This document shows positions 1-5,952 of a stretch of 5,952 bases of DNA, one piece after another. This DNA comes from AP-15 sp035570935 (GTDB taxonomy: Bacteria > Pseudomonadota > Alphaproteobacteria > ATCC43930 > CGMCC-115725). The notes under the pieces are model-generated. The model was not told the DNA's origin, did not search any database, and saw only the letters and a program-made list of their open reading frames with translations. Each line of letters opens with the position of its first letter. Position 1 is the stretch's first letter. Made by a program: the position numbers and the translations under genes. The DNA is taken from the NCBI GenBank assembly GCA_035570935.1, contig DATMKU010000039.1, positions 1 through 5,952 of the forward strand. The letters are read 5' to 3'.

Positions 1-1160
1 GCGACGCGGAAGGCGGCCGGGTTCAAGGTGATCGAAATCAGCGCGCCGGCGAGGAGCAGATTCTGACCCTCGACGCTGAGCAGGCCGAGCGAAGTGCCGA
101 GAGCGGCGAGCATAAACGAAAATTCGCCGATCTGCGCGAGGCTCGCCGAGACGGTCAGCGCGGTCGTCGCCGGATACCCGCCGATGCGCACAATTGCAAA
201 CGCGACCGCCGATTTGCCGAGCAGAATGACCGCGAGCACAGCCAGCACTTGAACCGGGTGTCTGAGCAAAATCCCGGGATCGAACAGCATTCCGACCGAC
301 AGAAAAAACAGCACGGCAAAGGCGTCTTCGAGCGGTTTTGCCTGCTCGGCCGCCCGGTGGCCGTGGTCGCTTTCGTTGACGACGATGCCGGCGAAAAACG
401 CGCCAAGCGCAAACGACACCCCAAACAGCTCCGAGGCTGCAAAGGCGATGCCGAGTGCCGCGGCGACGACCGCCAAGGTGAACAACTCGCGCGACCCGCT
501 GCGCACGACCTGTTCGAGCAGCCACGGCAAGGCGCGCGCCCCGGCCACCAGCATCAAGGCGATGAAACAGGCGACCTTGCCAAAGGTCAGGGCGAGCAGC
601 AGGGCAAGCCCTCCCACCGATATCGGGCCGCCGGCGAGCGCCGCCGCCATGATCGGGAGAATGACGAGTGCCGCGACCGTGAGCAGGTCTTCGACGATTA
701 GCCAGCCGACCGCGATGCGGCCGTCGGGCAGGTCCAACATCCCGCGCTCTTCGAGCGCGCGCAGCATGACGACGGTGCTCGCGACGGACAGCGCCAGCCC
801 GAAAACCAGGCCGGCGCCGATCGTCCAGCCCCACAATCGCGATACCGCGATGCCGAGCGCCGTCGCGACCGCGATCTGTCCTATCGCACCCGGCACCGCG
901 ATCCGATAGACGGCGACCAGGTCGCGGATCGAAAAATGCATCCCAACCCCAAACATCAACAGCATGACGCCGATTTCGGCAAGCTGCGGGGCAAGGCGCA
1001 TGTCCCCGACATAACCCGGGGTGAACGGGCCGATCGCGACGCCGGCGAGCAGATAGCCGACGATCGGCGGCACGCCCAGCCGGACCGCGGCAAAACCCCC
1101 GGCGAAGGCCAGCGCCAGCCCGACCGCGATCGTCGAGATTAGCGAAACGTCGTGCGGCAC
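1..1160 (-). CDS. ybaL: YbaL/KefB-type cation:proton antiporter (CPA2 family), 3' end beyond the window
   Basis: Inner-membrane monovalent cation:H+ antiporter of the CPA2 (Kef-type) family. I translated the minus strand by hand from 1160 to the left edge and found 386 uninterrupted residues. The N-terminus (V/M)PHDVSLISTIAVGL, followed by GVPPIVGYLLAGVAIGPFTPG at about 28-48, is the YbaL/RosB signature. Other marks are ASTVVMLRALEERG near 120-133, GWLIVEDLLTVAALVILP at about 152-169 with the acidic pair E157-D158 where Kef proteins carry an ion-binding aspartate, FLSVGMLFDPG near 286-296, and AQIGEFSFMLA at about 342-352. Repeated hydrophobic stretches give about ten or more membrane segments. 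Family members run to about 550-560 residues with a C-terminal TrkA-N (NAD-binding) regulatory domain, which would lie off the left edge. The GTG start directly follows the methyltransferase TGA in the same frame. It is set by homology and the in-frame stop, since no Shine-Dalgarno is visible; coupled translation is inferred. The substrate (K+ or Na+) cannot be told from sequence. Confidence 0.93.
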   Translation of the reverse strand, partial: MPHDVSLISTIAVGLALAFAGGFAAVRLGVPPIVGYLLAGVAIGPFTPGYVGDMRLAPQLAEIGVMLLMFGVGMHFSIRDLVAVYRIAVPGAIGQIAVATALGIAVSRLWGWTIGAGLVFGLALSVASTVVMLRALEERGMLDLPDGRIAVGWLIVEDLLTVAALVILPIMAAALAGGPISVGGLALLLALTFGKVACFIALMLVAGARALPWLLEQVVRSGSRELFTLAVVAAALGIAFAASELFGVSFALGAFFAGIVVNESDHGHRAAEQAKPLEDAFAVLFFLSVGMLFDPGILLRHPVQVLAVLAVILLGKSAVAFAIVRIGGYPATTALTVSASLAQIGEFSFMLAALGTSLGLLSVEGQNLLLAGALISITLNPAAFRV

Positions 1161-1952
1161 TCAGCGGGGACGCACGGCGCGAAATCGCAGGCGGACGTAA
1201 TCGGCGATCCAGGTGCCGCGTTCGTCGGCCAGCACCGGGCGCAACAGCTCGACAACCTCGCTGCGGGCGGCGGCCTGGTCCGACGGCGGCAGGGCGCCGA
1301 AAAAGTCATCGGCAAACGTCTCGAGCCAGGCTTCGAGCCCGGCCGGGAGCGGGGTCGGCCGCGGGACGATGCGGATGTCGTCGAGCGAAAACCCGGCGGC
1401 TGCGAGCTTTTCGCCGTAGGCCTCGGCCGACGGAAAATACCACGGGCTCAGCCGCTGCGCGTCGAGGCCGCGGCGCCCGAGCACGGCGCCGAGGGCGACG
1501 ATGATCGCCGCGGTGTTGTTGTGGCCACCCATCTCGGCGACAAAACGGCCGCCCGGCTTCAGCGCGCGGTAAACGCCGGCGAGAATTTTTTCCGCCGGTC
1601 GCATCCAATGCAATGCCGCATTCGAGAACACCGCGTCGAAGGTGCGGTCGAAATCCAAATCCTGACCGGCGACGACCCGCGCCTCGAGCCCGCGCGCCCG
1701 GGCCGCAGCGACCATGTCCGGCGCGGCGTCGACGGCGACGACGGTCGCACCGGCGGCGGTAATCTTTTCGGTCAGCACCCCGTCGCCGCAGCCCAGATCA
1801 AGGATGTGCTCCCCCGCCGCCGGCGCCAGCAATTCCAGCACCGCCACCCCCAATGCCGGGACAAAATGCGCGGTCTCAGCATAGCGCCCGGCCGACCAGC
1901 TTTGTCGCGAGATTTGCCCGATCCGCAGGTTCTCACCCGATGCCGGGGTCAT
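1161..1952 (-). CDS. class I SAM-dependent methyltransferase, substrate unknown
   Basis: Cytosolic 263-residue methyltransferase with a Rossmann fold that binds S-adenosylmethionine. The glycine-rich motif I ILDLGCGDG is at residues 50-58. The acidic residue expected to hold the SAM ribose is D75 in VVAVDAAPDMV. The post-II segment FDAVFSNAALHW is at 105-116 and LKPGGRFV at 131-138. The N-terminal WSAGRYAETAHFVPALG (19-35) and the NAALHW box resemble trans-aconitate methyltransferase (Tam)-like and UbiE/Methyltransf_11-type proteins. The C-terminal half, which would select the substrate, carries no motif I recognise, so trans-aconitate is only one possibility. The ATG at 1952 is the first start after an in-frame TAG at 1982-1980. 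Its upstream sequence (CCGCTGCGGCG) is a poor ribosome binding site. The gene follows the DUF336 gene by 27 bases and ends against the antiporter start, which fits one operon. Confidence 0.9.
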   Translation of the reverse strand: MTPASGENLRIGQISRQSWSAGRYAETAHFVPALGVAVLELLAPAAGEHILDLGCGDGVLTEKITAAGATVVAVDAAPDMVAAARARGLEARVVAGQDLDFDRTFDAVFSNAALHWMRPAEKILAGVYRALKPGGRFVAEMGGHNNTAAIIVALGAVLGRRGLDAQRLSPWYFPSAEAYGEKLAAAGFSLDDIRIVPRPTPLPAGLEAWLETFADDFFGALPPSDQAAARSEVVELLRPVLADERGTWIADYVRLRFRAVRPR

Positions 1953-1979
1953 CGCCGCAGCGGTCCCGCGGGCTGGCCG

Positions 1980-2375
1980 CTACAATTGCTCGACCCCGGC
2001 GCGGGCGCAGTCTTCGTCCTGCTGCGAGGTCCCGCCGCCGACGCCGCAGGCGCCTTCGACCACACCGTTCCTGATGATCGGCACCGCCCCCTGGCCCATG
2101 ATCATGTGGCCGCCCTCGGCCGCGGCGATGCCGCGCGGGGTCGGCTGGTCGGCCCGCGCCGCCATCTCGCCGCTCGGCCGGCCAAACGCGGCCGAGGCCA
2201 CCGCCTTGCCCTGGCTGCCATAGGCGCTAGCCCAGATCGCACCATCCATCCGCTGCAACGCGATCGGGCGGCCGCCCGCGTCGCACACCGCGGCACTCAC
2301 CTTGATGTTCAGCTCCTGCGCCTTTTTCAAAGCGCCGCGCAGGATGCGGTTGGCGTCGTCGAGGGTCAGTGTCAT
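1980..2375 (-). CDS. GlcG/HbpS-like DUF336 (haem-degrading domain) protein
   Basis: A 131-residue protein of the DUF336/GlcG/HbpS family (Pfam PF03928), full length for a family of about 130-145 residues. Visible family features are the start LTLDDANRILRGALKKAQEL, the strand VSAAVCDAGGRPIALQRMDG at about 26-45, the block WASAYGSQGKAVASAAFGRPS at about 48-68, an AAEGGHMIMGQGAVPII stretch near 85-101, and the glycine-rich GVVEGACGVGGGTSQQDEDCARAGV near the C-terminus. There is no signal peptide, so it should be cytosolic, unlike secreted Streptomyces HbpS. Some relatives bind or degrade haem and GlcG is linked to the glycolate operon, but most members have no proven role; none of these partners is visible here. 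The ATG at 2375 has a good Shine-Dalgarno (AAAGGAAA) seven bases upstream. It appears to head a group with the methyltransferase and antiporter genes. Confidence 0.92.
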   Translation of the reverse strand: MTLTLDDANRILRGALKKAQELNIKVSAAVCDAGGRPIALQRMDGAIWASAYGSQGKAVASAAFGRPSGEMAARADQPTPRGIAAAEGGHMIMGQGAVPIIRNGVVEGACGVGGGTSQQDEDCARAGVEQL

Positions 2376-2380
2376 CGCGC

Positions 2381-2388
2381 TTTCCTTT
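2381..2388 (-). promoter_or_regulatory. Shine-Dalgarno of the DUF336 gene
   Basis: On the minus strand the sequence AAAGGAAA, with AGGA at 2386-2383, lies seven bases before the ATG at 2375. It is the only clear ribosome binding site I find in the window and supports that start codon. Confidence 0.75.
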
Positions 2389-2415
2389 CCGCGGTCAGTT
2401 TCCGTCAGAGGCCCG

Positions 2416-2421
2416 ACTATA
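2416..2421 (-). promoter_or_regulatory. candidate -10 element upstream of the DUF336 gene
   Basis: TATAGT on the minus strand matches five of six bases of the sigma-70 -10 consensus. It stands out as an AT-rich hexamer in GC-rich surroundings, about 40 bases before the DUF336 start. No good -35 box is found at 16-18 bases: GGGTTG sits at a 17-base spacing, and TTGCGG only at 14. It would place transcription start near 2409 and leave a leader of about 33 bases. This is a weak prediction, but it lies where a promoter for the left group of genes is expected. Confidence 0.35.
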
Positions 2422-2481
2422 GCGCAACGCCGTCACCGCAACCCGCCCGAATGTCCGCCTGCCGCCTGCTCGCCGTCACCC

Positions 2482-2499
2482 CTGGGTGCCGCGCACCAG
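2482..2499. other. small imperfect inverted repeat in the gap after the efflux lipoprotein gene
   Basis: GGTGC (2485-2489) pairs with GCACC (2493-2497) around a three-base loop. CT/AG extends the stem beyond one bulged G, for about seven pairs in all. It lies about 30 bases past the stop of the efflux lipoprotein gene in the 154-base gap 2376-2529. No T-run follows on the minus strand, so it is not a convincing intrinsic terminator. It could be a weak transcript end structure or chance in GC-rich DNA. I see no other structure in the gap apart from the -10-like box and the Shine-Dalgarno. Confidence 0.3.
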
Positions 2500-2529
2500 A
2501 CACCGCCGCTGGGATCAATTCGCACGCGC

Positions 2530-4035
2530 TCACGGAACGAGATCGACGGCCGCCCTCGCGGGTGGGCTCTCATCGCTGCGGTTCCACCAGCCGCCGCCCA
2601 ACGCCTGGAACAGGGCGGCGGTGTCGGCATAGCGGCTCGCCTGCGCCTGGACGAGGGCGATCAGCGCCGTCTCGTACGCATTCTGGGCGGTCAGCAGCCC
2701 GAGATAGCCGAGCGCGCCAAGTTCTAATTGGCGGCGCGCGATTTCAAGGCTGGCGAATGCGGCGCGCTCGGCGGCGGAGGTCGCGGTCAGCGTGTCGGCG
2801 TCCGATTGCAGCGCGTGCAGGGTGTCGGCGACATTCTGCAGTGCGGCGATGACGGTGCTGCGGTACTCGGCCGCCGCCTCGTCGAAAGCGGCCTCGGCGG
2901 CACGCTGCCTGTGCAACAGGGTGCCGGCGTCGAACACCGTCTGCGTCACATTGCCGGCCAATGTCCAAAACGCGGTGCCGGGGGTCATAAACAATTGGCC
3001 GATCTGGATCGACGAGGCGCCGGGGTTGGCGGTCAGGGTGAATTGCGGCAGCCGGTTGGCGATGGCGACGCCGATCAAGGCACTGGCGGCATGCACCTCG
3101 GCCCCGGCGGAGCGCACATCGGGGCGCTGCTCGACGAGCTTCGACGGCAGGCTCACCGGCAGGTCGCGCGGCAATTGCAGTGCCGCGAGGTCGAATTTTT
3201 CGGCCGGTTCCTGGCTCGGAAACCGTCCGATCAGCGCGGTCAACAAGTCGCGCTCTACCGCCAGCTGCTTTTGCAGCGGCGGCAATGTCGCCTGGGCCTG
3301 CGCCAGGCTCGCTTCCACCGCCGCCACATCGGCGCCGGCGACCGCGCCGAGCGCCAGCTGCTTGCGCAGGATGTCCAGTGATTGAGCCGCGATTTTGACG
3401 ATTTCCTCGGTCGCCGCGATCTGCCCGCGCAACGATGCCTCCTGCACCGCCGCGGCGACGACGTTGGACGTCAAGGTCAGATAGGTGGCTTCGAGCTCAA
3501 ATCGCTGCGCTTCGGCGCTCGCCACCAAGGATTCGATCTGGCGCCGCGTGCCGCCGAACACGTCCGGCATGTAAGAGACCGTCAGCTGCGCGGTATAGAG
3601 GCTGTAATAGGGGTTGCCCGAGGCGGCAACCGGCGTCACCGCGCCGGTCGCGGTCTTGTTGCGGCTCGGTGAAAAGCCGGCGGTAACGGTCGGGAACAGC
3701 GACCCCTGTGCGGCGTAGACGTCTTCCCAGGCTTGGCGCAGCGCCGCCTGCGCCGCCGGCAGGGTCGGGTTGGCGGCGATCGCCTGATCGACCAGCGCGT
3801 TCAAGGCCGGCGAATGGAACAGGGTCCACCATTGCCCGGGGATGTCGAGACCCTGCACAAAGCGCTGCGCGGCACCGCCCTCGACATCCGCGGATGCGGT
3901 TTGCCGGGCCAGCGGCTGCGCCGTGTAGCCGGTGATGTCTGGGGGCGCGGGCCGCTCGAAATCCGGGCCGATCTCGCAGCCGACGAGCAGCAGCCCTGCG
4001 CCGAGGCACGCGGTTCGGCGCAAACACCTTAGCAC
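2530..4035 (-). CDS. outer-membrane efflux lipoprotein, NodT/CusC-type (TolC-like channel)
   Basis: Outer-membrane channel of a tripartite RND pump, 501 residues. The start is a lipoprotein signal peptide: positive residues R3, R6 and R7, then a hydrophobic core and the lipobox LVGC with the modified cysteine at C20. The NodT-family segment GPDFERP follows at 23-29. Two outer-membrane-efflux (OEP, PF02321) repeats follow, at about 70-265 and 290-480. The first opens with WWTLFHSPALNALVDQAIAANP. The second carries LVEQRPDVRSAGAEVHAASALIGVAIA near 300-326 and FDAGTLLHRQRAAEAAFDEAAAEY near 368-391. It ends in a family-typical TAALFQALGGGWW (472-484) with a short tail. The long alanine- and glutamine-rich helices are those of the periplasmic tunnel. 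It starts 14 bases after the RND gene stop, so it is the pump's outer partner in one operon. The GTG at 4035 has no good Shine-Dalgarno; a TTG at 4023 would trim four residues and still leave a full signal peptide. Confidence 0.93.
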   Translation of the reverse strand: MLRCLRRTACLGAGLLLVGCEIGPDFERPAPPDITGYTAQPLARQTASADVEGGAAQRFVQGLDIPGQWWTLFHSPALNALVDQAIAANPTLPAAQAALRQAWEDVYAAQGSLFPTVTAGFSPSRNKTATGAVTPVAASGNPYYSLYTAQLTVSYMPDVFGGTRRQIESLVASAEAQRFELEATYLTLTSNVVAAAVQEASLRGQIAATEEIVKIAAQSLDILRKQLALGAVAGADVAAVEASLAQAQATLPPLQKQLAVERDLLTALIGRFPSQEPAEKFDLAALQLPRDLPVSLPSKLVEQRPDVRSAGAEVHAASALIGVAIANRLPQFTLTANPGASSIQIGQLFMTPGTAFWTLAGNVTQTVFDAGTLLHRQRAAEAAFDEAAAEYRSTVIAALQNVADTLHALQSDADTLTATSAAERAAFASLEIARRQLELGALGYLGLLTAQNAYETALIALVQAQASRYADTAALFQALGGGWWNRSDESPPARAAVDLVP

Positions 4036-4049
4036 GACGGTACGGACGC

Positions 4050-5952
4050 CTATTCGGCGGCTGCGGGTTGCGGTACGGCCGCCTCAGCCGGCTTTTGCCG
4101 CCGCGAGAACATGTCGATCAGCACCGGCAACAGCAACATGATCAGCACCGGCGCCAGCAGCACGCCGCCGACCACCACCAACGCCAGCGGCTTTTGCACC
4201 TGACTGCCGATCGCGGTCGACATCGCCGCCGGCAACAGGCCGACACCGGCCGCGGCGCAGGTCATCACCACCGGCCGCATCTGCACCTCACACGTGTGGC
4301 GGATCGCCTCGGCGCGCGCGACGCCATCGACAATAAGTTTGTTGAAGTAGGAAATGACGATGATGCCGTCCATCGCGGCGATGCCGAACAGCGCGACAAA
4401 GCCGATCGCCGCCGACACGCTGAACGGCGTGCCGGTCATGTACAATGCAAAGATCCCGCCGATCAGCGCCATCGGCATCACGCTCGCCGCCAACACGGTG
4501 TCGGTCAGCGAGGCGAAATTGACGAACAGCAGCACCCCCATCAACCCGAGGCTCAACGGCACGACAACCGACAGACGCGCGATCGCGTCCTGCAATTCGC
4601 CAAACTCGCCGACCCATTCGAGACGATAGCCGGGCGGCAGCCGCACGTCTTTGGCGATCCGTTGCTGCGCTTCCCGCACCGCGCCGCCGAGATCGCGGCC
4701 GCGCACGCTGAACTTGACCGGGATATAGCGCTCCTGCTGCTCGCGGTAGATAAACGAGGCGCCCGAGACGAGCTTGACGTCGGCCACGTCGGTCAGCGGG
4801 ATCGGCACAATGCCGTTGCCGTTAGGGCTCGGCGCGGCGATCGCGATGCGACGAATCGCCGACAGACTCTCGCGGAATTGCGGCGCCAGCCGTACGATGA
4901 TCGGAAAGTTGCGGTCGCTGCCCTCTTCGTAAAGGTTGCCCGCGGCTTGGCCGCCGATCGCCGCCGACACAGTCGCGTTGACGTCGCCAGGGCTCAGCCC
5001 GTAGCGCGCGGCGCGCACTCGGTCGATGTCGATCCGAACCGTCGGCTGGCCCAAAGAGTTGAAGACGGCGAGGTCGGTAATCCCGGGCACATGCTGCATT
5101 GCCTCCTCGATCTTGTTCGCGGTTCGCTCCAGGGTGGCAAGATCGTTGCCGAACAGCTTGACCGAGTTCTCGCCTTTGACGCCCGAAGCGGCTTCTTCGA
5201 CGTTGTCTTCGATATACTGCGAGAAATTGAATTCAACTCCGGGGAATTGTGCTTCGAGAGCGCGGTTCATGTCGCGCGTCAGCGCTGCCTTGTCGACCCC
5301 GGCGGGCCATTTGTCGAACGGCTTGAGCGGCACAAAGAACTCGGCGTTGAAAAACCCGGTGGCGTCGGTGCCGTCATCCGGCCGGCCATGCTGTGAGACG
5401 ACGGTTACGACCTCGGGAAAACCGTGGATCAGACGCCGCATGCGGTTGACATAGCCGTTGCCCTCTTCGAGCGAAATCGAGGGCGGCATCGTCGCTCGGA
5501 CCCACAAATTGCCCTCCTCGAGGTGTGGCAGGAATTCGAGCCCGAGCCCGTGCACCGCCGCCAACGCTAAACCAAACACGATCGCCGCGCTGCCCAACGT
5601 CAGGATGCGGTTCGCCAGCGCGAATTCGAGAATCGGCTGGTAGACGCGACGCATCCCGCGGACGACGAAGGTTTCCACCTCCTCGATCCCTACGGGCAGC
5701 AGTACGGCGCTCAGTGCTGGCGATATCGTGAAGGTCGCAATCAAGCCGCCGGCGATTGCATAGGCATAGGTCCGCGCCATCGGGCCAAAAATGTGCCCTT
5801 CGACCCCTGATAAGGTGAACAGCGGGACAAAGCCGGCGATGATGATCGCGGCCGAGAAAAAGATCGCCCGGTTGACCTCGGCCGCGGCCCGGAAAATCGT
5901 CCGGAGCTTGCCCGTGAGGCCGGCGGCGCGGGCAATGCCCTCGGGGGCCAAA
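4050..5952 (-). CDS. heavy-metal-efflux RND permease (CzcA/CusA family), 5' end beyond the window
   Basis: Inner-membrane proton-driven pump of the resistance-nodulation-division superfamily, HME branch; the C-terminal 633 of an expected ~1030-1060 residues are present. It begins in the middle of the first membrane bundle. NRAIFFSAAIIIAGFVPLFTLSGVEGHIFGPMA (27-59) and the following helix to ~86 are typical of HME proteins. The next membrane segment is ~115-138, ending GLEFLPHLEEGNLWVRATMPPSISLEEG, another HME hallmark. The large periplasmic domain runs ~140-455 and includes GRPDDGTDATGFFNAEFF. The last five helices lie within ~459-615, with FVALFGIAAMDGIIVISYF at 518-536, QMRPVVMTCAAAGVGLLP at ~557-574 and GSQVQKPLALVVVGG at ~582-596. 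CusA residues E939 and K984 appear to be replaced (M527 and V561/V562 by my alignment), which favours a CzcA-like divalent-cation pump over Cu/Ag export; this is inference. The true start and the TM4 proton-relay motif lie beyond the right edge. Confidence 0.94.
   Translation of the reverse strand, partial: LAPEGIARAAGLTGKLRTIFRAAAEVNRAIFFSAAIIIAGFVPLFTLSGVEGHIFGPMARTYAYAIAGGLIATFTISPALSAVLLPVGIEEVETFVVRGMRRVYQPILEFALANRILTLGSAAIVFGLALAAVHGLGLEFLPHLEEGNLWVRATMPPSISLEEGNGYVNRMRRLIHGFPEVVTVVSQHGRPDDGTDATGFFNAEFFVPLKPFDKWPAGVDKAALTRDMNRALEAQFPGVEFNFSQYIEDNVEEAASGVKGENSVKLFGNDLATLERTANKIEEAMQHVPGITDLAVFNSLGQPTVRIDIDRVRAARYGLSPGDVNATVSAAIGGQAAGNLYEEGSDRNFPIIVRLAPQFRESLSAIRRIAIAAPSPNGNGIVPIPLTDVADVKLVSGASFIYREQQERYIPVKFSVRGRDLGGAVREAQQRIAKDVRLPPGYRLEWVGEFGELQDAIARLSVVVPLSLGLMGVLLFVNFASLTDTVLAASVMPMALIGGIFALYMTGTPFSVSAAIGFVALFGIAAMDGIIVISYFNKLIVDGVARAEAIRHTCEVQMRPVVMTCAAAGVGLLPAAMSTAIGSQVQKPLALVVVGGVLLAPVLIMLLLPVLIDMFSRRQKPAEAAVPQPAAAE

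Noticed and set aside
155..442. A minus-strand 95-codon frame and a suspected frameshift at the six-A run 303-308 inside the antiporter gene
   Set aside because: Recounting the run as six bases gives a continuous VLFFLSVGMLFDPG translation, so the gene is intact there and the 95-codon frame is an out-of-frame shadow.
249..909. Overlapping plus-strand open frames opposite the antiporter gene
   Set aside because: They are low-complexity Arg/Ala/Ser/Gln-rich translations with no motifs, lying entirely antisense to the antiporter frame.
2482..2499. Rho-independent terminator after the efflux lipoprotein gene
   Set aside because: The stem is short with a bulge and there is no T-run on the minus strand after it; kept only as an imperfect inverted repeat.
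1152..2852. A 566-codon open frame on the plus strand spanning the methyltransferase and DUF336 genes
   Set aside because: It is antisense to three well-supported genes. Its translation is rich in Arg, Gly, Pro and His with no domain, as expected from the reverse strand of high-GC coding DNA.
4068..5396. A 442-codon plus-strand open frame opposite the RND gene
   Set aside because: Its composition (His, Arg, Asp and Gln rich) is that of the complement of a high-GC membrane protein gene; the RND frame is unmistakable by motif.

Overview
The window is a GC-rich (roughly two-thirds GC by eye) stretch of bacterial chromosome in which all real genes lie on the minus strand. The protein styles (an HME-type RND pump with a NodT-type outer-membrane lipoprotein, a YbaL-type antiporter and a DUF336/GlcG-like protein) suggest a Gram-negative proteobacterium, most likely an alphaproteobacterium. 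The lineage is an inference from protein character, not from a marker gene.

Right part, read leftwards (5952 to 2530): the C-terminal ~630 residues of a heavy-metal-efflux RND inner-membrane permease (CzcA/CusA family) run in from the right edge. They are followed after only 14 bases by a complete 501-residue outer-membrane efflux lipoprotein. Together these are two parts of a tripartite pump that exports metal ions from periplasm or cytoplasm to the outside. The periplasmic adaptor is not visible and probably lies beyond the right edge.

A 154-base gap (2376-2529) follows. It holds a small imperfect hairpin, a lone TATAGT -10-like hexamer and a good Shine-Dalgarno sequence, so it is the likeliest boundary between two transcription units.

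Left part (2375 to 1): a 131-residue GlcG/HbpS-like (DUF336) protein, then 27 bases, then a 263-residue class I SAM-dependent methyltransferase. Directly abutting its stop codon is a YbaL/KefB-type monovalent cation:proton antiporter, whose membrane domain is open to the left edge (386 residues visible). The tight packing suggests one co-transcribed group, although the three products have no obvious shared pathway.

No RNA gene, mobile element, CRISPR array or phage feature was seen. Nothing here amounts to a clearly undescribed system. The points worth a second look are a residue change in the pump's conserved transmembrane motif, two starts without ribosome binding sites, and the unexplained three-gene left cluster.
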